Under the pieces are notes generated by a model. It did no database searches. It was not told where the DNA came from and was given only the letters and a program-made list of their open reading frames with translations. From Lachnospiraceae bacterium (GTDB lineage: Bacteria; Bacillota; Clostridia; Lachnospirales; Lachnospiraceae), in contig JAFZOS010000040.1 of the NCBI GenBank assembly GCA_017550535.1, forward strand, positions 1 through 64,000: 64,000 nucleotides of DNA, written 5' to 3'. Below are positions 33,817 to 44,081 of the stretch, in pieces (the first letter of the stretch is position 1; the number at the start of each line of letters is the position of its first letter). Made by a program: the position numbers and the translations under genes.

Positions 33817-34584
33817 ATGTGGATGATCATGATCCCGTTCGTGGGAACAACATTGGGCGCGGCCTGTGCATTCTTCCTTAAAAAGGAACTGGATGTGGGA
33901 GTGCAGAGAGCACTTGCGGGTTTTGCTGCGGGAGTGATGGTGGCGGCTTCCATATGGAGCCTTATAATGCCTGCTATGGAACAGTCGGCAGGTCTCGGAA
34001 GGCTTAGCTTCCTTCCTTCGTTCATAGGTTTCTGGATAGGGATCCTGTTCCTTTTGATACTTGACTCGGTGATACCTCATTTACATGTGAATGCCGAGAA
34101 AGCCGAGGGACCGAACGCAAGGTTTAAAAAATCGACGATGCTTGTTCTTGCCGTTACGCTTCATAACATTCCCGAAGGAATGGCTGCGGGTGTTGTCTAT
34201 GCCGGGTTTATATCGGGTAATACGAGTATCACGACAGGCGGCGTATTGGCGCTGGCCCTTGGTATCGCGATACAGAATTTTCCCGAGGGCGCGATAATCT
34301 CAATGCCGCTTTGCGCCGCAGGAAAGAGCAAGTTTCGGGCGTTTTTGGACGGCGCGCTTTCCGGTATCGTCGAGCCGATAGGAGCGTTGCTTACGATATA
34401 TGCGGCGGGTTTTGTTATCCCTGCCATGCCGTATTTTTTGAGTTTTGCCGCCGGAGCGATGATGTATGTCGTGGTCGAGGAACTCATACCCGAAGCATCG
34501 GCCGGTGAGCATTCAAATATCGGTGTTGTGATGTTTGCACTCGGATTCACCCTTATGATGGCACTTGATGTCGCGTTGGGATAA
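33817..34584 (+). CDS. ZIP family divalent metal transporter
   Basis: A 255-residue membrane protein with eight predicted helices. The family's metal-binding helix motifs are clear: LHNIPEGMAAGV near residue 115 and IQNFPEGAIISMP near 153, plus a C-terminal VVVEELIPEAS. The loop between helices 3 and 4 is short and contains one HLHVN histidine pair. Members import Zn, Fe or Mn; the metal cannot be set from sequence. GGAGATG lies before ATG 33817. It is 27 bp from the lipoprotein gene, suggesting co-transcription. Confidence 0.93.
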   Translation: MWMIMIPFVGTTLGAACAFFLKKELDVGVQRALAGFAAGVMVAASIWSLIMPAMEQSAGLGRLSFLPSFIGFWIGILFLLILDSVIPHLHVNAEKAEGPNARFKKSTMLVLAVTLHNIPEGMAAGVVYAGFISGNTSITTGGVLALALGIAIQNFPEGAIISMPLCAAGKSKFRAFLDGALSGIVEPIGALLTIYAAGFVIPAMPYFLSFAAGAMMYVVVEELIPEASAGEHSNIGVVMFALGFTLMMALDVALG

Positions 34585-34598
34585 ATAAATCAATTACG

Positions 34599-34627
34599 TT
34601 GACTCAATTAAGTGACAATAGTATAAT
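34599..34627 (+). promoter_or_regulatory. promoter of the first chemoreceptor gene
   Basis: TTGACT at 34599-34604 and TATAAT at 34622-34627, 17 nt apart, lie 45 bp upstream of the GTG start: a strong vegetative-type promoter. Confidence 0.85.
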
Positions 34628-34671
34628 ATATTATATATTTTTTATACAATTTCGCTTCAGGGGGTGATACA

Positions 34672-36798
34672 GTGAAAAAATTCAAGATGAAGACACTCAT
34701 AATCGCCATTGTATCGGTAACAACGGCGTTGGCCTTAGGGGTATTGTGCGTGCTGGCATCGATCAATTCCAACTCATTGATCAGGAACAAGGTCAATGAC
34801 AACATGTCTACATATCTGGATGCCCAGGTCAATTCTGTTCTGGAATTCGTTAAAAACTCCGAACAGAAACTGCAGCTGTATTCAAGGAATCAGGTGATCA
34901 CGGACATTATCCTTGAAAATGCGGCCGATATGGAAGCAGGTAAGGAACTTCCGGCGTTTACCGATGAATCATACAATACGGTGGCTTATTATACCGACAA
35001 TTATCCGAGTTATCCCGCTGCTCAGCAGTATACCATGGATTTCTACAATACTCTTGATAACTGGGAAGGTATTTATATAGGTAATCTGGAAACCCGTATC
35101 CTTGCGTATTCGGTTCCGCCCGTTATAGGAAAGGTATTGAGGGAGGATCCCGCAAGGCGCGAGGAACTTATGAACGCGATGAAAAAGGACTTAAACGGCG
35201 TATATAATGCCGGTATCATAGTTTCTCCCGGAACAGGCCAGCTGTGTCTTTCGATGTATGCGCCTGTTTTAAAGGACGGTGAGATGATAGGTTACGTTGG
35301 TGCAGGCGTTTTCCACAGCGACCTTGAGGAGCTGCTTAAAAGCTTTGAGCTCCAGGGAACCTCGAGCAGTAATTTTTATATGCTCAACACCCAGACAGGC
35401 ATAACTTTCACCGATACCGAGGCATCCGAGGAGGAGCAGGAGGCAGTTATAGCACAGGAAACGACACGTCCCGTTCTTCTTGATGTTATCGACAGGATCG
35501 GAAAGGGCAGCGGCGACAAGGGTCAGTTCGAATTCAAGGATCCCACAACAGGAAAGATGCTCATGGTCAATTACGAGACCATCCCCGGTTATGACTGGGC
35601 GCTTGTCATTACGGCTGATAAGGACGAATTGTATGCGGCTTCAAAAAACAATATAAGGATGATGATCATCTTAGGTGTAGTTGCCATTGCCGTAATAGTC
35701 GTTTTGGTAACTCTGCTTGCATCAACATTGTCAAAATCGCTTGTTAAAGCGGTCGATGAGATCAACAAAACTGCAGCCGGTGATATTTCATCAAAGGTTT
35801 CGGTTAAGAGTAACGTGCGTGAGATCGATCAGATAGGCCGGAGCTTAAACGAGCTTAAGAAGAAACTGAGTGATGTAATAATCAAAACCAAGGATATGTC
35901 AAGGAACTTAAATGTTGCAGGTACCGATCTGGCAGGTTCTGCGGATCAGGCTTCACGTACTTCGACTGATGTAACCGGAGCGGTGACCGAAGTGTCAAGG
36001 GGCGCTGCAAGCCAGGCAGAATCAGTCCAGACCGCAGCCGAGCGTACGGATTCCATGGGCAACGATATAGATAACATATCCGCCAACATAGTCGCACTCG
36101 ATGAAGCATCCGAAAATATGAAGAACAGCTGCGATAAGGCGGCAAGGGCTCTTCAGGAGATAGTTGAGCAGAACAGGACCGTTTCAAATGCGGTATCCGA
36201 AATAGGCGAGACTATCAATGCAACAAATGAGAGCGCAAATGAGATCGCCAAGTTCTCGGATGCGATCAACAATATTGCTTCACAGACAAATCTGCTTTCG
36301 CTCAATGCTTCGATAGAAGCGGCACGTGCCGGCGAAGCAGGAAGGGGATTTGCGGTTGTTGCGGATGAGATAAGGCTTCTTGCAGATCAGTCAAAGAACA
36401 GCGCCGATGAGATAAGGACCATAGTTGACAAACTTCTCGAGGACGCACAGGCTTCCGTTAAGACAATGGATGCTCTCAATGAAAGTTTCCGCTCGCAGGG
36501 TGAGCAGATCATGTCTACCCAGCGCGATATGGATGAGATGTATGAGAATGTGGCGGTTGTTTCAAATAATTCAAGGTCGATAAGCAGTATGGTCAAGAAC
36601 CTTGAAAATGCAAAGGAAGCTCTCGTCGAAATAGTTGAAAACCTTTCAGCGATCTCGGAAGAGAATGCGGCTTCCACTCAGCAGACCAGTGAATCGATGA
36701 ATGAACTCGGAACGACATTCTCGGTAATAAACGAGTCTGCGGAACAGCTTAAGAACCTTGCAATGGATCTTTCGGATACCATTGAATATTTCAGCTGA
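34672..36798 (+). CDS. methyl-accepting chemotaxis protein with double-Cache sensor
   Basis: A 708-residue transmembrane chemoreceptor starting at GTG 34672 (GGGGTG upstream). Helix 1 spans ~8-28; residues ~30-320 are an extracellular dCache ligand-binding region ([34 protein letters not shown]); helix 2 ~327-350; HAMP ~350-405; cytoplasmic coiled-coil signalling domain to the end, with hairpin-tip signature [19 protein letters not shown] near residue 540 and [18 protein letters not shown]. It should signal to CheA/CheW and be methylated by CheR. No cheA, cheR or flagellar genes are present in this window; another receptor follows and a CheV lies 12 kb downstream. Confidence 0.95.
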   Translation: MKKFKMKTLIIAIVSVTTALALGVLCVLASINSNSLIRNKVNDNMSTYLDAQVNSVLEFVKNSEQKLQLYSRNQVITDIILENAADMEAGKELPAFTDESYNTVAYYTDNYPSYPAAQQYTMDFYNTLDNWEGIYIGNLETRILAYSVPPVIGKVLREDPARREELMNAMKKDLNGVYNAGIIVSPGTGQLCLSMYAPVLKDGEMIGYVGAGVFHSDLEELLKSFELQGTSSSNFYMLNTQTGITFTDTEASEEEQEAVIAQETTRPVLLDVIDRIGKGSGDKGQFEFKDPTTGKMLMVNYETIPGYDWALVITADKDELYAASKNNIRMMIILGVVAIAVIVVLVTLLASTLSKSLVKAVDEINKTAAGDISSKVSVKSNVREIDQIGRSLNELKKKLSDVIIKTKDMSRNLNVAGTDLAGSADQASRTSTDVTGAVTEVSRGAASQAESVQTAAERTDSMGNDIDNISANIVALDEASENMKNSCDKAARALQEIVEQNRTVSNAVSEIGETINATNESANEIAKFSDAINNIASQTNLLSLNASIEAARAGEAGRGFAVVADEIRLLADQSKNSADEIRTIVDKLLEDAQASVKTMDALNESFRSQGEQIMSTQRDMDEMYENVAVVSNNSRSISSMVKNLENAKEALVEIVENLSAISEENAASTQQTSESMNELGTTFSVINESAEQLKNLAMDLSDTIEYFS

Positions 36799-36977
36799 CG
36801 ACCAAAAACGCGATGTCACTTTACACGCATGAGTGATATTTTTGCACAATTTACCTGAAAAGTACAAATACTTGCAAAATATACCGAAAAATGCGTGAAA
36901 TTACGCAAATTTCCTTGTGCTTGCAGGTGAAAAGTGTTAACATAATAATATCTTTTATAGAAAGCGGGGAATACAAT

Positions 36978-38672
36978 ATGAAATTAAAGGGTAAGTTTAT
37001 TATGCTGTCGGTCATTCCGGTAGCCATACTTGCTATCATAACGTGTCTCGTATCCTACAAGATGGTCGAGGAAAAGATGGCCGAGGAAGTATACGATGCA
37101 CTTAAGGCAACGGCTATCGCAACGAGGGATCGTATAGCCACATCGGCTCCCGGTGATTATTCACTTGAAGGCGACAAGATGTTCAAAGGTACCTTCAATA
37201 TCACTACCGATGAAGTTCCATTCGACAATATCAAGACGATCTCGGGTATTGATACAACAGTATTCTTTGGCGACACCAGGTATGCAACAAGCGTTGTTTC
37301 GGACGGAAAGAGGGCAGTCGGAACCCAGGCGTCGGCACCGATCATCGAGAAGGTGCTCGTTAAGGGTGAAACGATGACATCCAATTCGGCAAACGTTGCT
37401 GGAACACCGTATTTTGCTTATTATCTGCCCCTGACACAGCCCAGTGACGGTTCCATCTGCGGTATGGTATTCGCGGGTAAGAGCCGTGCCAAGGTTCAGT
37501 CCGAGGTAATGGGCGTTATCTGGGTGGTTATCATAGTATCCGCTATCATCACGATAATCTGTGCGGTGATCGCATTCATTATCTCGAACGGTATCGTCGG
37601 TGCTATCCGCAAGGGTATAGATGTAGTCGGCGAAGTAAGCAAGGGCAATCTGGCTGTAAGCGTTGACGAGAAGGCATCCGCAAGGAGTGATGAAGTCGGA
37701 GACCTGTGCAGGTATGTTGAGGAGCTTCGTACACAGCTGTCTCAGATCATCGGAAAGCTTAAGGCAGAAAGCGGAAACCTGTATACATCTTCCAACAAGC
37801 TCTACTCCACATCGCAGAATGCTAACCAGGCAGTGGGTCAGGTTGAAAGGGCGGTACACGAGATCGCTGACGGAGCAACTTCACAGGCTGATGAAACACA
37901 GAAGGCAACCGAGAACGTTATCCTCATGGGCAACATGGTTGAGGAGACCAGCGCTCAGGTTGAGGAACTGCAGAAGAATGCGGTTGAGATGCAGAAGTCA
38001 TCCGAACAGGCAAGCGCGATACTTGCCGAGCTCGCTTCGGTTAACCAGCAGACGGTTGATGCTATCGAAGTTATTTCACAGCAGACCAATACAACACACG
38101 AGTCGGCACTCAAGATCAGGGACGCTACAAACCTTATCACCGAGATCGCAGACGAAACGAACCTGTTATCACTTAACGCCAGCATCGAGGCAGCGCGTGC
38201 AGGTGAGCAGGGCCGTGGTTTCGCAGTAGTTGCGGCTCAGATCAGTAAGCTGGCTGAGCAGTCCAACGAATCGGCTCGCAAGATCGAGGAGATCATTACA
38301 AGCCTTATCGCCGATTCTACAAAGTCGGTTGAAACTATGGATCATGTACGTGAGATAATGACCAGGCAGAATGAGAACGTTCAGAAGACGGACGAAGCAT
38401 TCCAGGTTGTTAAGGACGGTATCGACAGGTCCATGGAAGGCGTTCAGTATATCGCAGATAAGACGAGCAAGCTCGACGAGGCAAGGGTTAACGTTGTCGA
38501 CATCGTACAGAACCTTACAGCCATCGCCGAGGAGAATGCGGCAGGTACCGAGGAAACATCGGCATCCGCTACCGAGTTCGGCAACATGATCGGCGATATC
38601 GAAAGCGAGACCGAAGGACTCAAGAATGCGGCAAACGTTATCGAGGAAAGCGTAGGCCTGTTCCAGCTGTAA
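36978..38672 (+). CDS. methyl-accepting chemotaxis protein with single-Cache sensor
   Basis: A 564-residue chemoreceptor. ATG 36978 is preferred because [18 protein letters not shown] begins the signal-anchor helix; an upstream in-frame codon adds an implausible leader. An extracellular Cache-type region (~30-190) contains [17 protein letters not shown]; helix 2 ~190-213; HAMP ~214-266 (GKGNLAV-like [15 protein letters not shown]); signalling domain to the end with tip [21 protein letters not shown] (~390) and [21 protein letters not shown]. It is clearly a paralogue of the preceding receptor in the cytoplasmic half but differs in sensor length. The 179-bp gap between them is AT-rich with TTGCAG and TAATAA-like elements near 36921-36948. 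Confidence 0.95.
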   Translation: MKLKGKFIMLSVIPVAILAIITCLVSYKMVEEKMAEEVYDALKATAIATRDRIATSAPGDYSLEGDKMFKGTFNITTDEVPFDNIKTISGIDTTVFFGDTRYATSVVSDGKRAVGTQASAPIIEKVLVKGETMTSNSANVAGTPYFAYYLPLTQPSDGSICGMVFAGKSRAKVQSEVMGVIWVVIIVSAIITIICAVIAFIISNGIVGAIRKGIDVVGEVSKGNLAVSVDEKASARSDEVGDLCRYVEELRTQLSQIIGKLKAESGNLYTSSNKLYSTSQNANQAVGQVERAVHEIADGATSQADETQKATENVILMGNMVEETSAQVEELQKNAVEMQKSSEQASAILAELASVNQQTVDAIEVISQQTNTTHESALKIRDATNLITEIADETNLLSLNASIEAARAGEQGRGFAVVAAQISKLAEQSNESARKIEEIITSLIADSTKSVETMDHVREIMTRQNENVQKTDEAFQVVKDGIDRSMEGVQYIADKTSKLDEARVNVVDIVQNLTAIAEENAAGTEETSASATEFGNMIGDIESETEGLKNAANVIEESVGLFQL

Positions 38673-38711
38673 GGCAGGCGCCGATGGTTGCATAATTATC
38701 AGGCATTAAGC

Positions 38712-38745
38712 TATAATATGGGGGAAGCGGATATCCGCTTCCCCC
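38712..38745 (+). promoter_or_regulatory. TATAAT followed by a perfect 26-nt palindrome
   Basis: TATAAT at 38712-38717 is followed 2 nt later by a perfect palindrome 38720-38745 (GGGGGAAGCGGAT and its complement). There is no U-tract afterwards. It may be the 5'-terminal hairpin of the next gene's mRNA, or mark the end of the chemoreceptor transcript. Confidence 0.5.
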
Positions 38746-38770
38746 TATAATTATCTTGAAAGGAACTATC

Positions 38771-39343
38771 ATGGAAGCAGGATCGGGCAGGAATGTCGAC
38801 GGATACGAGTTTATAGACAGGGAAAACGGAAGCATCGCACAGGAGGAGATAAACAGGATCAATTATATTTCCTCCAGGATGAATGATGAAAATCCCGAGG
38901 CGGTTCTGTCCGTCTACAACAAGATGATAGAAAGCAATACATTCTTCACCCCGATCGGACTTGAATACCTTCGCAGGCTTCAGGCATACCTGTATAAAAA
39001 ACAGGAGATCGAGGATGACAGGATACGCGATATCCCCGTGATAGTGTCTTATGTCGATCTGCAGAATCAGTTAAACGATAAAAAGGATGCCATGCGGCAG
39101 GAGCAGGCAAGGCGCCGCAGACGCGTCAAAACCTTCAAACAGGAGTATAAGACATCGCTCATGGTAAACCTTGTACTGATCATCATGATCATCGTCATGT
39201 TTCTTATAATCCTTAAATCGGACACGCCGAACATGATAAACTACGAAAAAGCGATCACCAACCGCTATGCAGAATGGGAACAGGAATTGACCGAACGCGA
39301 ACAAAAGGTACGCGAGAAGGAAGATGAATTAGGAATAGAATAA
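38771..39343 (+). CDS. hypothetical single-helix membrane protein with coiled-coil tail
   Basis: A 190-residue protein from ATG 38771 (GAAAGGA upstream; a TTG five codons earlier lacks a site). Residues ~1-110 are charged and helical, containing VLSVYNKMIESNTFFTPIGLEYLRR and a very basic RRRRVKTFKQ. A single transmembrane helix (~137-158, LVLIIMIIVMFLIIL) is followed by a short external coiled coil ending in repeated Glu/Arg (ELTEREQKVREKEDEL). I do not recognise the family. It lies 22 bp before the response regulator gene and may be co-transcribed with it. Confidence 0.75.
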   Translation: MEAGSGRNVDGYEFIDRENGSIAQEEINRINYISSRMNDENPEAVLSVYNKMIESNTFFTPIGLEYLRRLQAYLYKKQEIEDDRIRDIPVIVSYVDLQNQLNDKKDAMRQEQARRRRRVKTFKQEYKTSLMVNLVLIIMIIVMFLIILKSDTPNMINYEKAITNRYAEWEQELTEREQKVREKEDELGIE

Positions 39344-39365
39344 GCTTTCCCCTAGAGGTGGTAAA

Positions 39366-40040
39366 ATGGACAAAATAAAAATACTGGTCGTCGACGATGA
39401 AGCAAGGATGCGAAAGCTCGTCAGCGACTTTCTTGTACGTGAAGGATACAGTGTTATAGAAGCCGCCGACGGTAACGAGGCACTTGACAGGTTTTATGAA
39501 AACAATGACCTTTCTTTGCTTATACTGGATGTTATGATGCCGGGCCCCGACGGTTTTGAAGTGTGCCGGGAAGTAAGGTCACAGTCAAAGGTTCCCATCA
39601 TCATGCTCACTGCAAAGGGCGATGAAAGGGATGAACTTCAGGGCTTTGATCTCGGAGTGGATGAATATATAAGCAAGCCCTTCAGCCCCAAGATCCTCGT
39701 GGCAAGGGTAAATGCACTGCTTCGCCGGAGCAATGTACTTGACGCGGAGGAAAAGCTCGAGGCCGGCGGCATAGTGCTTGATAAGAAGTCACACACGGTT
39801 GAGATAGACGGTAAATCCGTGGAATTAAGCTTCAAGGAATTCGAGCTCCTTGCTTATTTTATGGAGAATCAGTCAGTCGCACTTTCCCGTGAAAAGATTT
39901 TAAACAACGTTTGGAATTATGATTATTTCGGAGACGCCCGCACGATCGACACACATGTAAAGAAACTTCGCAGCAAGATAGGCGAAAAGGGCGATTACAT
40001 AAAGACCATCTGGGGTATGGGCTACAAATTCGAGGCGTAA
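39366..40040 (+). CDS. OmpR/PhoB-family response regulator
   Basis: A 224-residue transcription factor. The N-terminal receiver domain (~1-120) has the acidic pair in VVDDEARMRK, the phospho-acceptor aspartate in LLILDVMMPGPDG, the conserved Thr/Lys in MLTAKG and ISKPF. The C-terminal winged helix (~130-224) has LSFKEFELLAYFMENQ and ARTIDTHVKKLRSKIG, the recognition-helix motif. AGAGGTGG precedes ATG 39366. The most likely kinase partner is the HisKA sensor at 42595, two genes away. The gene ends in a terminator. Confidence 0.95.
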   Translation: MDKIKILVVDDEARMRKLVSDFLVREGYSVIEAADGNEALDRFYENNDLSLLILDVMMPGPDGFEVCREVRSQSKVPIIMLTAKGDERDELQGFDLGVDEYISKPFSPKILVARVNALLRRSNVLDAEEKLEAGGIVLDKKSHTVEIDGKSVELSFKEFELLAYFMENQSVALSREKILNNVWNYDYFGDARTIDTHVKKLRSKIGEKGDYIKTIWGMGYKFEA

Positions 40041-40073
40041 TGGACCATGGGGACGGGGTTAGTGGTCCATTTT
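40039..40073 (+). terminator. terminator of the response regulator gene
   Basis: AATGGACCA pairs with TGGTCCATT around a 15-nt G-rich loop (TGGGGACGGGGTTAG), followed by TT. The stem starts inside the stop codon. The T-run is short, so efficiency is uncertain. Confidence 0.65.
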
Positions 40074-40098
40074 AGGAATAGGATAAATTAAAGGTACA

Positions 40099-41064
40099 AT
40101 GAAAGCACTTTATTATGACGGAAAACAGGCTGTATACCGCGAGGATATGCCGATCCCCGAGTATGATGAGGGACACAGCCTTATAAAGATAATGATAGCC
40201 GATATCTGCAATACGGACCGGGAGATACTTAAGGGTTACCGTCCTGATTTCCGCGGGATAATGGGGCATGAATTTGTCGGCTGGGTGGTAAAGAGCCATG
40301 ATCCTTCCCTTGTGGGAAAAACTGTCGTCGGTGAGCTTAACGAAGGCTGCGGAACTTGCATTTACTGCAGGAGCGGAAGGGAAAAACACTGCCTTTTACG
40401 GAAGGTCATCGGAATGTCGGTGGATGGCTGCTTTGCCGAGTATATGACTCTTGCGGACCACCTTATACACGTGATCCCTGATGGATTGCCGCCAGAACAG
40501 GCTGTGTTTACGGAGCCTCTCGCGGCAGCGATCGAGATAACAAAGCAGGTCCATATCGATCCTTCGCTTAATGCGGCTGTTATCGGTGACGGCAGGCTTG
40601 CGTATATGATCGCGCAGGTTTTATCGCTGTCAGGCGTTTCGCTTACCGTTATAGGCAAGCACCCCGATAAGCTTAAGCTGTTTGAGCCGTTTGCGGATAC
40701 TGCATTGTATGATGATTACTTAAACGGCGGCGGTTACAGGGATCTTAAAGCCGATGAATGCTTTGAATACGTGGTCGAAGCTTCGGGCAACGAATCCGGC
40801 ATTCACCTTGCCCTTAACATTGTAAGGAAAATGGGGACCATAATACTTAAAAGCACTTATGCCGGGACAACAGGTCTTAACTTGAGCATGATCCCGGTTA
40901 ATGAGATAACGATAATCGGGAGCCGCTGCGGTCCCTTTGAACCGGCGCTTAAGCTCCTTTCAGAGGGCAGGGTAAGCTTTCCAAAGGTCGAACTGTATGA
41001 CTTAATGGACTTTGAAAAAGCCTTTTCATCCGATGCATTCAAAGCGGGCTTTCGCTTTGAATGA
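40099..41064 (+). CDS. zinc-dependent medium-chain alcohol/polyol dehydrogenase
   Basis: A 321-residue cytosolic oxidoreductase of the MDR superfamily. Catalytic zinc ligands are visible in ICNTDREI (Cys) and GHEFVGWV (His, Glu); the structural-zinc cysteine cluster is CGTCIYCRSGREKHC. The Rossmann part is present but the usual GxGxxG is altered (VIGDGRLAYMIAQ). Closest in feel to threonine/sorbitol dehydrogenase-like proteins of 320-350 residues, slightly short. AAAGG lies before ATG 40099. Substrate unknown. It separates the response regulator from the wall hydrolase and kinase. Confidence 0.88.
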   Translation: MKALYYDGKQAVYREDMPIPEYDEGHSLIKIMIADICNTDREILKGYRPDFRGIMGHEFVGWVVKSHDPSLVGKTVVGELNEGCGTCIYCRSGREKHCLLRKVIGMSVDGCFAEYMTLADHLIHVIPDGLPPEQAVFTEPLAAAIEITKQVHIDPSLNAAVIGDGRLAYMIAQVLSLSGVSLTVIGKHPDKLKLFEPFADTALYDDYLNGGGYRDLKADECFEYVVEASGNESGIHLALNIVRKMGTIILKSTYAGTTGLNLSMIPVNEITIIGSRCGPFEPALKLLSEGRVSFPKVELYDLMDFEKAFSSDAFKAGFRFE

Positions 41065-41073
41065 ACGGTGTTC

Positions 41074-41101
41074 TTGCATTTGGTACATGTTGCTTTATAA
41101 T
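41074..41101 (+). promoter_or_regulatory. promoter of the wall hydrolase gene
   Basis: TTGCAT at 41074-41079 and TATAAT at 41096-41101, 16 nt apart, lie 46 bp upstream of ATG 41148. Confidence 0.65.
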
Positions 41102-41147
41102 GTAATGAGGGGATTTGTGTTTTTATAAGTGAATTAAGGGGAGAATC

Positions 41148-42572
41148 ATGAGAAAGTTTAAGTTAAGGCTGCTGGCCGTATTTGTTGCGGCGGCAGTCTG
41201 CATAACGGCATCACCGTACAGGATATGTCTGGCCGATGAGAACGACAACAGCATATCGGGCCTTAAGCAGCAGGAAGATAAGACACGTGATACCATATCC
41301 AACCTGGAAAAGCAGACAAAGGAAACAAAGGACACGATAGCACTTCTTGAGGAACAGCGCAGGGAGACGGAAAGCAACGTAAGCGAACTTAAGGAAGAGA
41401 GCGACGAGTTAAAGAGCGAGATAGCCGGCTATTCAAAAAAGCTTGATGACTTAAGCGGCGAAATAGAGCAGGCCGAGGAAGCCATGTCGGACGTATCCGC
41501 TCAGATAGTGACTCTTAACGGTGAGCTTGATACTATCACCAAGGAAAAGGAAGAACGCGAAACCCTTCTTAAGAAGAGGATGAAGAGCGTTTACGAAAGG
41601 GGCGGCTCCAAGGGCATGCTTCAGCTTGTATTGGAGGCGGGCTCCTTTAAGGATCTCCTTAACAGGTATGTATATCTTGAGAGCATGGTCGGTTATGACC
41701 GCCAGAAGATAGCCGAGTGTCAGGAAATGGCAGGACAAATACAGGTAAAGCTTGCCGAGGTTCAGGCAAAGGAAGCCGAGATCAATGCATACCAGGACGA
41801 CCTTGACGATAAATATTCGGAACTTGAAAGCATAACGGATGAGGTTAAGGGTAAGCTGTCTTCGACCAACAGCAGTATCATGGCCGAGAAGGATAAGCTT
41901 GCCGATTACGATAACCAGCTTAAGGAACTTGACCGGAAGATGAAGGCGCTTGAATCTCAGACGGCATCTGCTCAGGCTGAACTCGCAAAGCAGATCGCCA
42001 AGCGGCTGTCCCTTACAAGGGAAGATACGGGCGGTTCCTATTCCGCAAGCGGGACTGAACTTGAGTGGCTTGCAGCCACTATCCAGGCTGAAGCGGGAGG
42101 AGAATCATACACAGGTAAGCTTGCGGTGGGCTCTGTTATCATGAACCGGGTCAAGAGCTCGGCATTTCCCAATACCATTACCGGCGTTATAACCCAGAAC
42201 ATGCAGTTTGCGTCATACCGTTCGGGAAAGGTTGAACTTATAATGGCGGCCGGAGCCAATTCGACCTGTGTTAAAGCGGCACAGGAGGTTATCGGAGGAG
42301 CCAGGGTAGGTGATTACCTGTTCTTCATGACAAAATATTATGCCGATTACTATGGTATAGCCGAGTATACGATGATAGGCAATCATGCATTCTTCTATAA
42401 GTGGGTTACTAAGCAGAAGGCCGAACCTGATCCGTCGGTTGAGCCTACACCGGCACCCGAACCGACACCGGCACCTGAGCCTACACCCGAACCGACACCT
42501 GAGCCCACACCTGAGCCGGGCGATAATGATGATCCGGGCGGCGAGGTAGAAGTGCCCGTGGGTGAGGAATAA
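41148..42572 (+). CDS. secreted coiled-coil cell-wall hydrolase (SleB/CwlJ-type domain)
   Basis: A 474-residue exported protein. Signal peptide 1-~27; a long Glu/Lys-rich coiled coil (~30-265), similar in layout to PcsB-type regulators of peptidoglycan hydrolases (KGMLQLVLEAGSFKDLLNRY); a Hydrolase_2 (SleB) catalytic domain (~300-420) with EWLAATIQAEAGGE, containing the proposed catalytic Glu, then GSVIMNRVKSSAFPNTI and NHAFFYKW; and a Pro-Glu-Thr repeat tail (PEPTPEPT) that could thread the wall. GGGGAG precedes ATG 41148. The sensor kinase gene follows after 22 bp, so the hydrolase may be in the regulon or operon of that kinase. Confidence 0.9.
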   Translation: MRKFKLRLLAVFVAAAVCITASPYRICLADENDNSISGLKQQEDKTRDTISNLEKQTKETKDTIALLEEQRRETESNVSELKEESDELKSEIAGYSKKLDDLSGEIEQAEEAMSDVSAQIVTLNGELDTITKEKEERETLLKKRMKSVYERGGSKGMLQLVLEAGSFKDLLNRYVYLESMVGYDRQKIAECQEMAGQIQVKLAEVQAKEAEINAYQDDLDDKYSELESITDEVKGKLSSTNSSIMAEKDKLADYDNQLKELDRKMKALESQTASAQAELAKQIAKRLSLTREDTGGSYSASGTELEWLAATIQAEAGGESYTGKLAVGSVIMNRVKSSAFPNTITGVITQNMQFASYRSGKVELIMAAGANSTCVKAAQEVIGGARVGDYLFFMTKYYADYYGIAEYTMIGNHAFFYKWVTKQKAEPDPSVEPTPAPEPTPAPEPTPEPTPEPTPEPGDNDDPGGEVEVPVGEE

Positions 42573-42594
42573 GTGATCTGCCAAGGGGTAATAT

Positions 42595-44061
42595 ATGAAG
42601 CATTCGATACGCCGCCAGTTCATGCTTATATTCAGCGCATCCCTGATAAGCGTGATCCTGTTGTGCATATTAGCGAACAATCTGCTGCTGGGGCCCTTTT
42701 ACACAAGGCATAAGGAGAAGGTGTTAAATGAGGCTTACAGGCTGATAGATGACTATTCATTAAAAGGCGGGCTTGACACCGAGGAATTCAAGGTTGGGCT
42801 CGACCAGGTAGCTGCCCGGTATAACCTTGAGATACTTGTACTCGATGCCGATACAAATACTATAAGGACAACCGTGAGCGATCCGGGTATGCTTGCCGAC
42901 AGGTTGCTTGGATACATTTTTTCGGGGCGGTCCTCAGGCGAAGTGCTGTATTCGGGTGACAGTTATACGGTCCAGAAGAATACGGATCCGAGGATGCATA
43001 CGGATTATATTGAGCTGTGGGGATATTTGTCGGGCGGAAAGCCGGTGCTTATGAGGAGCCCGGTCGAAAGCATACAGACGAGTGTCCATATCGCAAACAG
43101 GCTGCTTGCCTATGTGGGCGCCGCGGTCCTCATAATAGGACTTCTTGTCAATCTGCTGCTGTCGCGCAAGGTAACCGATCCGATACTTGAGCTCGTTGAT
43201 ATATCGAAGAAGATGAGCGAGCTTGATTTTGACGTTAAGTACAAAAGCGGAGGCAGTAACGAGATCGCTCTTCTCGGTGATCATATGAACCGCTTGTCGG
43301 AAACGCTCGAGGGTACGATAAGTGAGCTTAAGACGGCAAACAACAACTTAACAGTCGAGCTTAACCGCAAGGCCGAACTTGATAAGATGCGCCGTGAATT
43401 TATCTCAAATGCCTCACATGAGCTCAAAACGCCCATTGCGCTTATACAGGGCTATGCCGAAGGCCTTAAGGACTGTGTCAATTCCGACGAGAGCAGCAGG
43501 GATTTTTACTGCGACGTTATAATGGACGAGGCCGGCAAGATGAACAGGCTCGTAAAGAGCATGCTTGAATTAAGTCAGCTGGAATTCGGAAATGATAATA
43601 TATCGATGGAGCGATTCGATATACTGAATATGATAAACGGCTGCCTTGAAACAAACGGGATACTTATTAGGCAGGCCGGCATAAGTGCAGTTGTAAAGGG
43701 CGAAGGGCCCGTTTATGTGTGGTCCGATGAGTTCAAGGTTGAGCAGGTTTTGAATAACTATCTTTCAAATGCCATACATTACTGCAAGGATGATAAGCGT
43801 ATCGAAATATCCGTGTTAAGGAACGGGGACTGTGTAAGGGTAAGTGTTTTCAACACGGGTGATCCCATTCCCGAGGAGGCGCTGCCGCATTTATGGACCA
43901 AGTTTTATAAGGTCGACAAGGCACGGACCAGGGAATACGGAGGCAGCGGGATAGGACTTTCTATCGTAAAAGCCGTAATGGATTCGTTGAATCACGAATA
44001 TGGTGTTATAAATCATGAAAACGGGGTGGAGTTTTTCTTCGAGCTTGATGGCTCGGCATGA
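42595..44061 (+). CDS. membrane sensor histidine kinase
   Basis: A 488-residue kinase. Two helices (~10-32 and ~165-187) enclose an extracellular sensor of ~130 residues; HAMP ~190-240; HisKA with phospho-acceptor His in EFISNASHELKTPIALIQG (~280); HATPase with N-box YLSNAIHYCKDD, G1-like VSVFNTGDPIP, and G2 GGSGIGLSIVKA. AAGGGG precedes ATG 42595. No response regulator is adjacent; the nearest is at 39366 on the same strand. The start follows the wall hydrolase, and the next gene overlaps or abuts its stop. Confidence 0.95.
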   Translation: MKHSIRRQFMLIFSASLISVILLCILANNLLLGPFYTRHKEKVLNEAYRLIDDYSLKGGLDTEEFKVGLDQVAARYNLEILVLDADTNTIRTTVSDPGMLADRLLGYIFSGRSSGEVLYSGDSYTVQKNTDPRMHTDYIELWGYLSGGKPVLMRSPVESIQTSVHIANRLLAYVGAAVLIIGLLVNLLLSRKVTDPILELVDISKKMSELDFDVKYKSGGSNEIALLGDHMNRLSETLEGTISELKTANNNLTVELNRKAELDKMRREFISNASHELKTPIALIQGYAEGLKDCVNSDESSRDFYCDVIMDEAGKMNRLVKSMLELSQLEFGNDNISMERFDILNMINGCLETNGILIRQAGISAVVKGEGPVYVWSDEFKVEQVLNNYLSNAIHYCKDDKRIEISVLRNGDCVRVSVFNTGDPIPEEALPHLWTKFYKVDKARTREYGGSGIGLSIVKAVMDSLNHEYGVINHENGVEFFFELDGSA

Positions 44062-44081
44062 AAAACGGTAAGGTGGTAAAT

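Noticed and set aside
41950..42259. Alternative frames in the wall hydrolase gene
   Set aside because: Short shadows without ribosome sites; the SleB domain frame is unambiguous.
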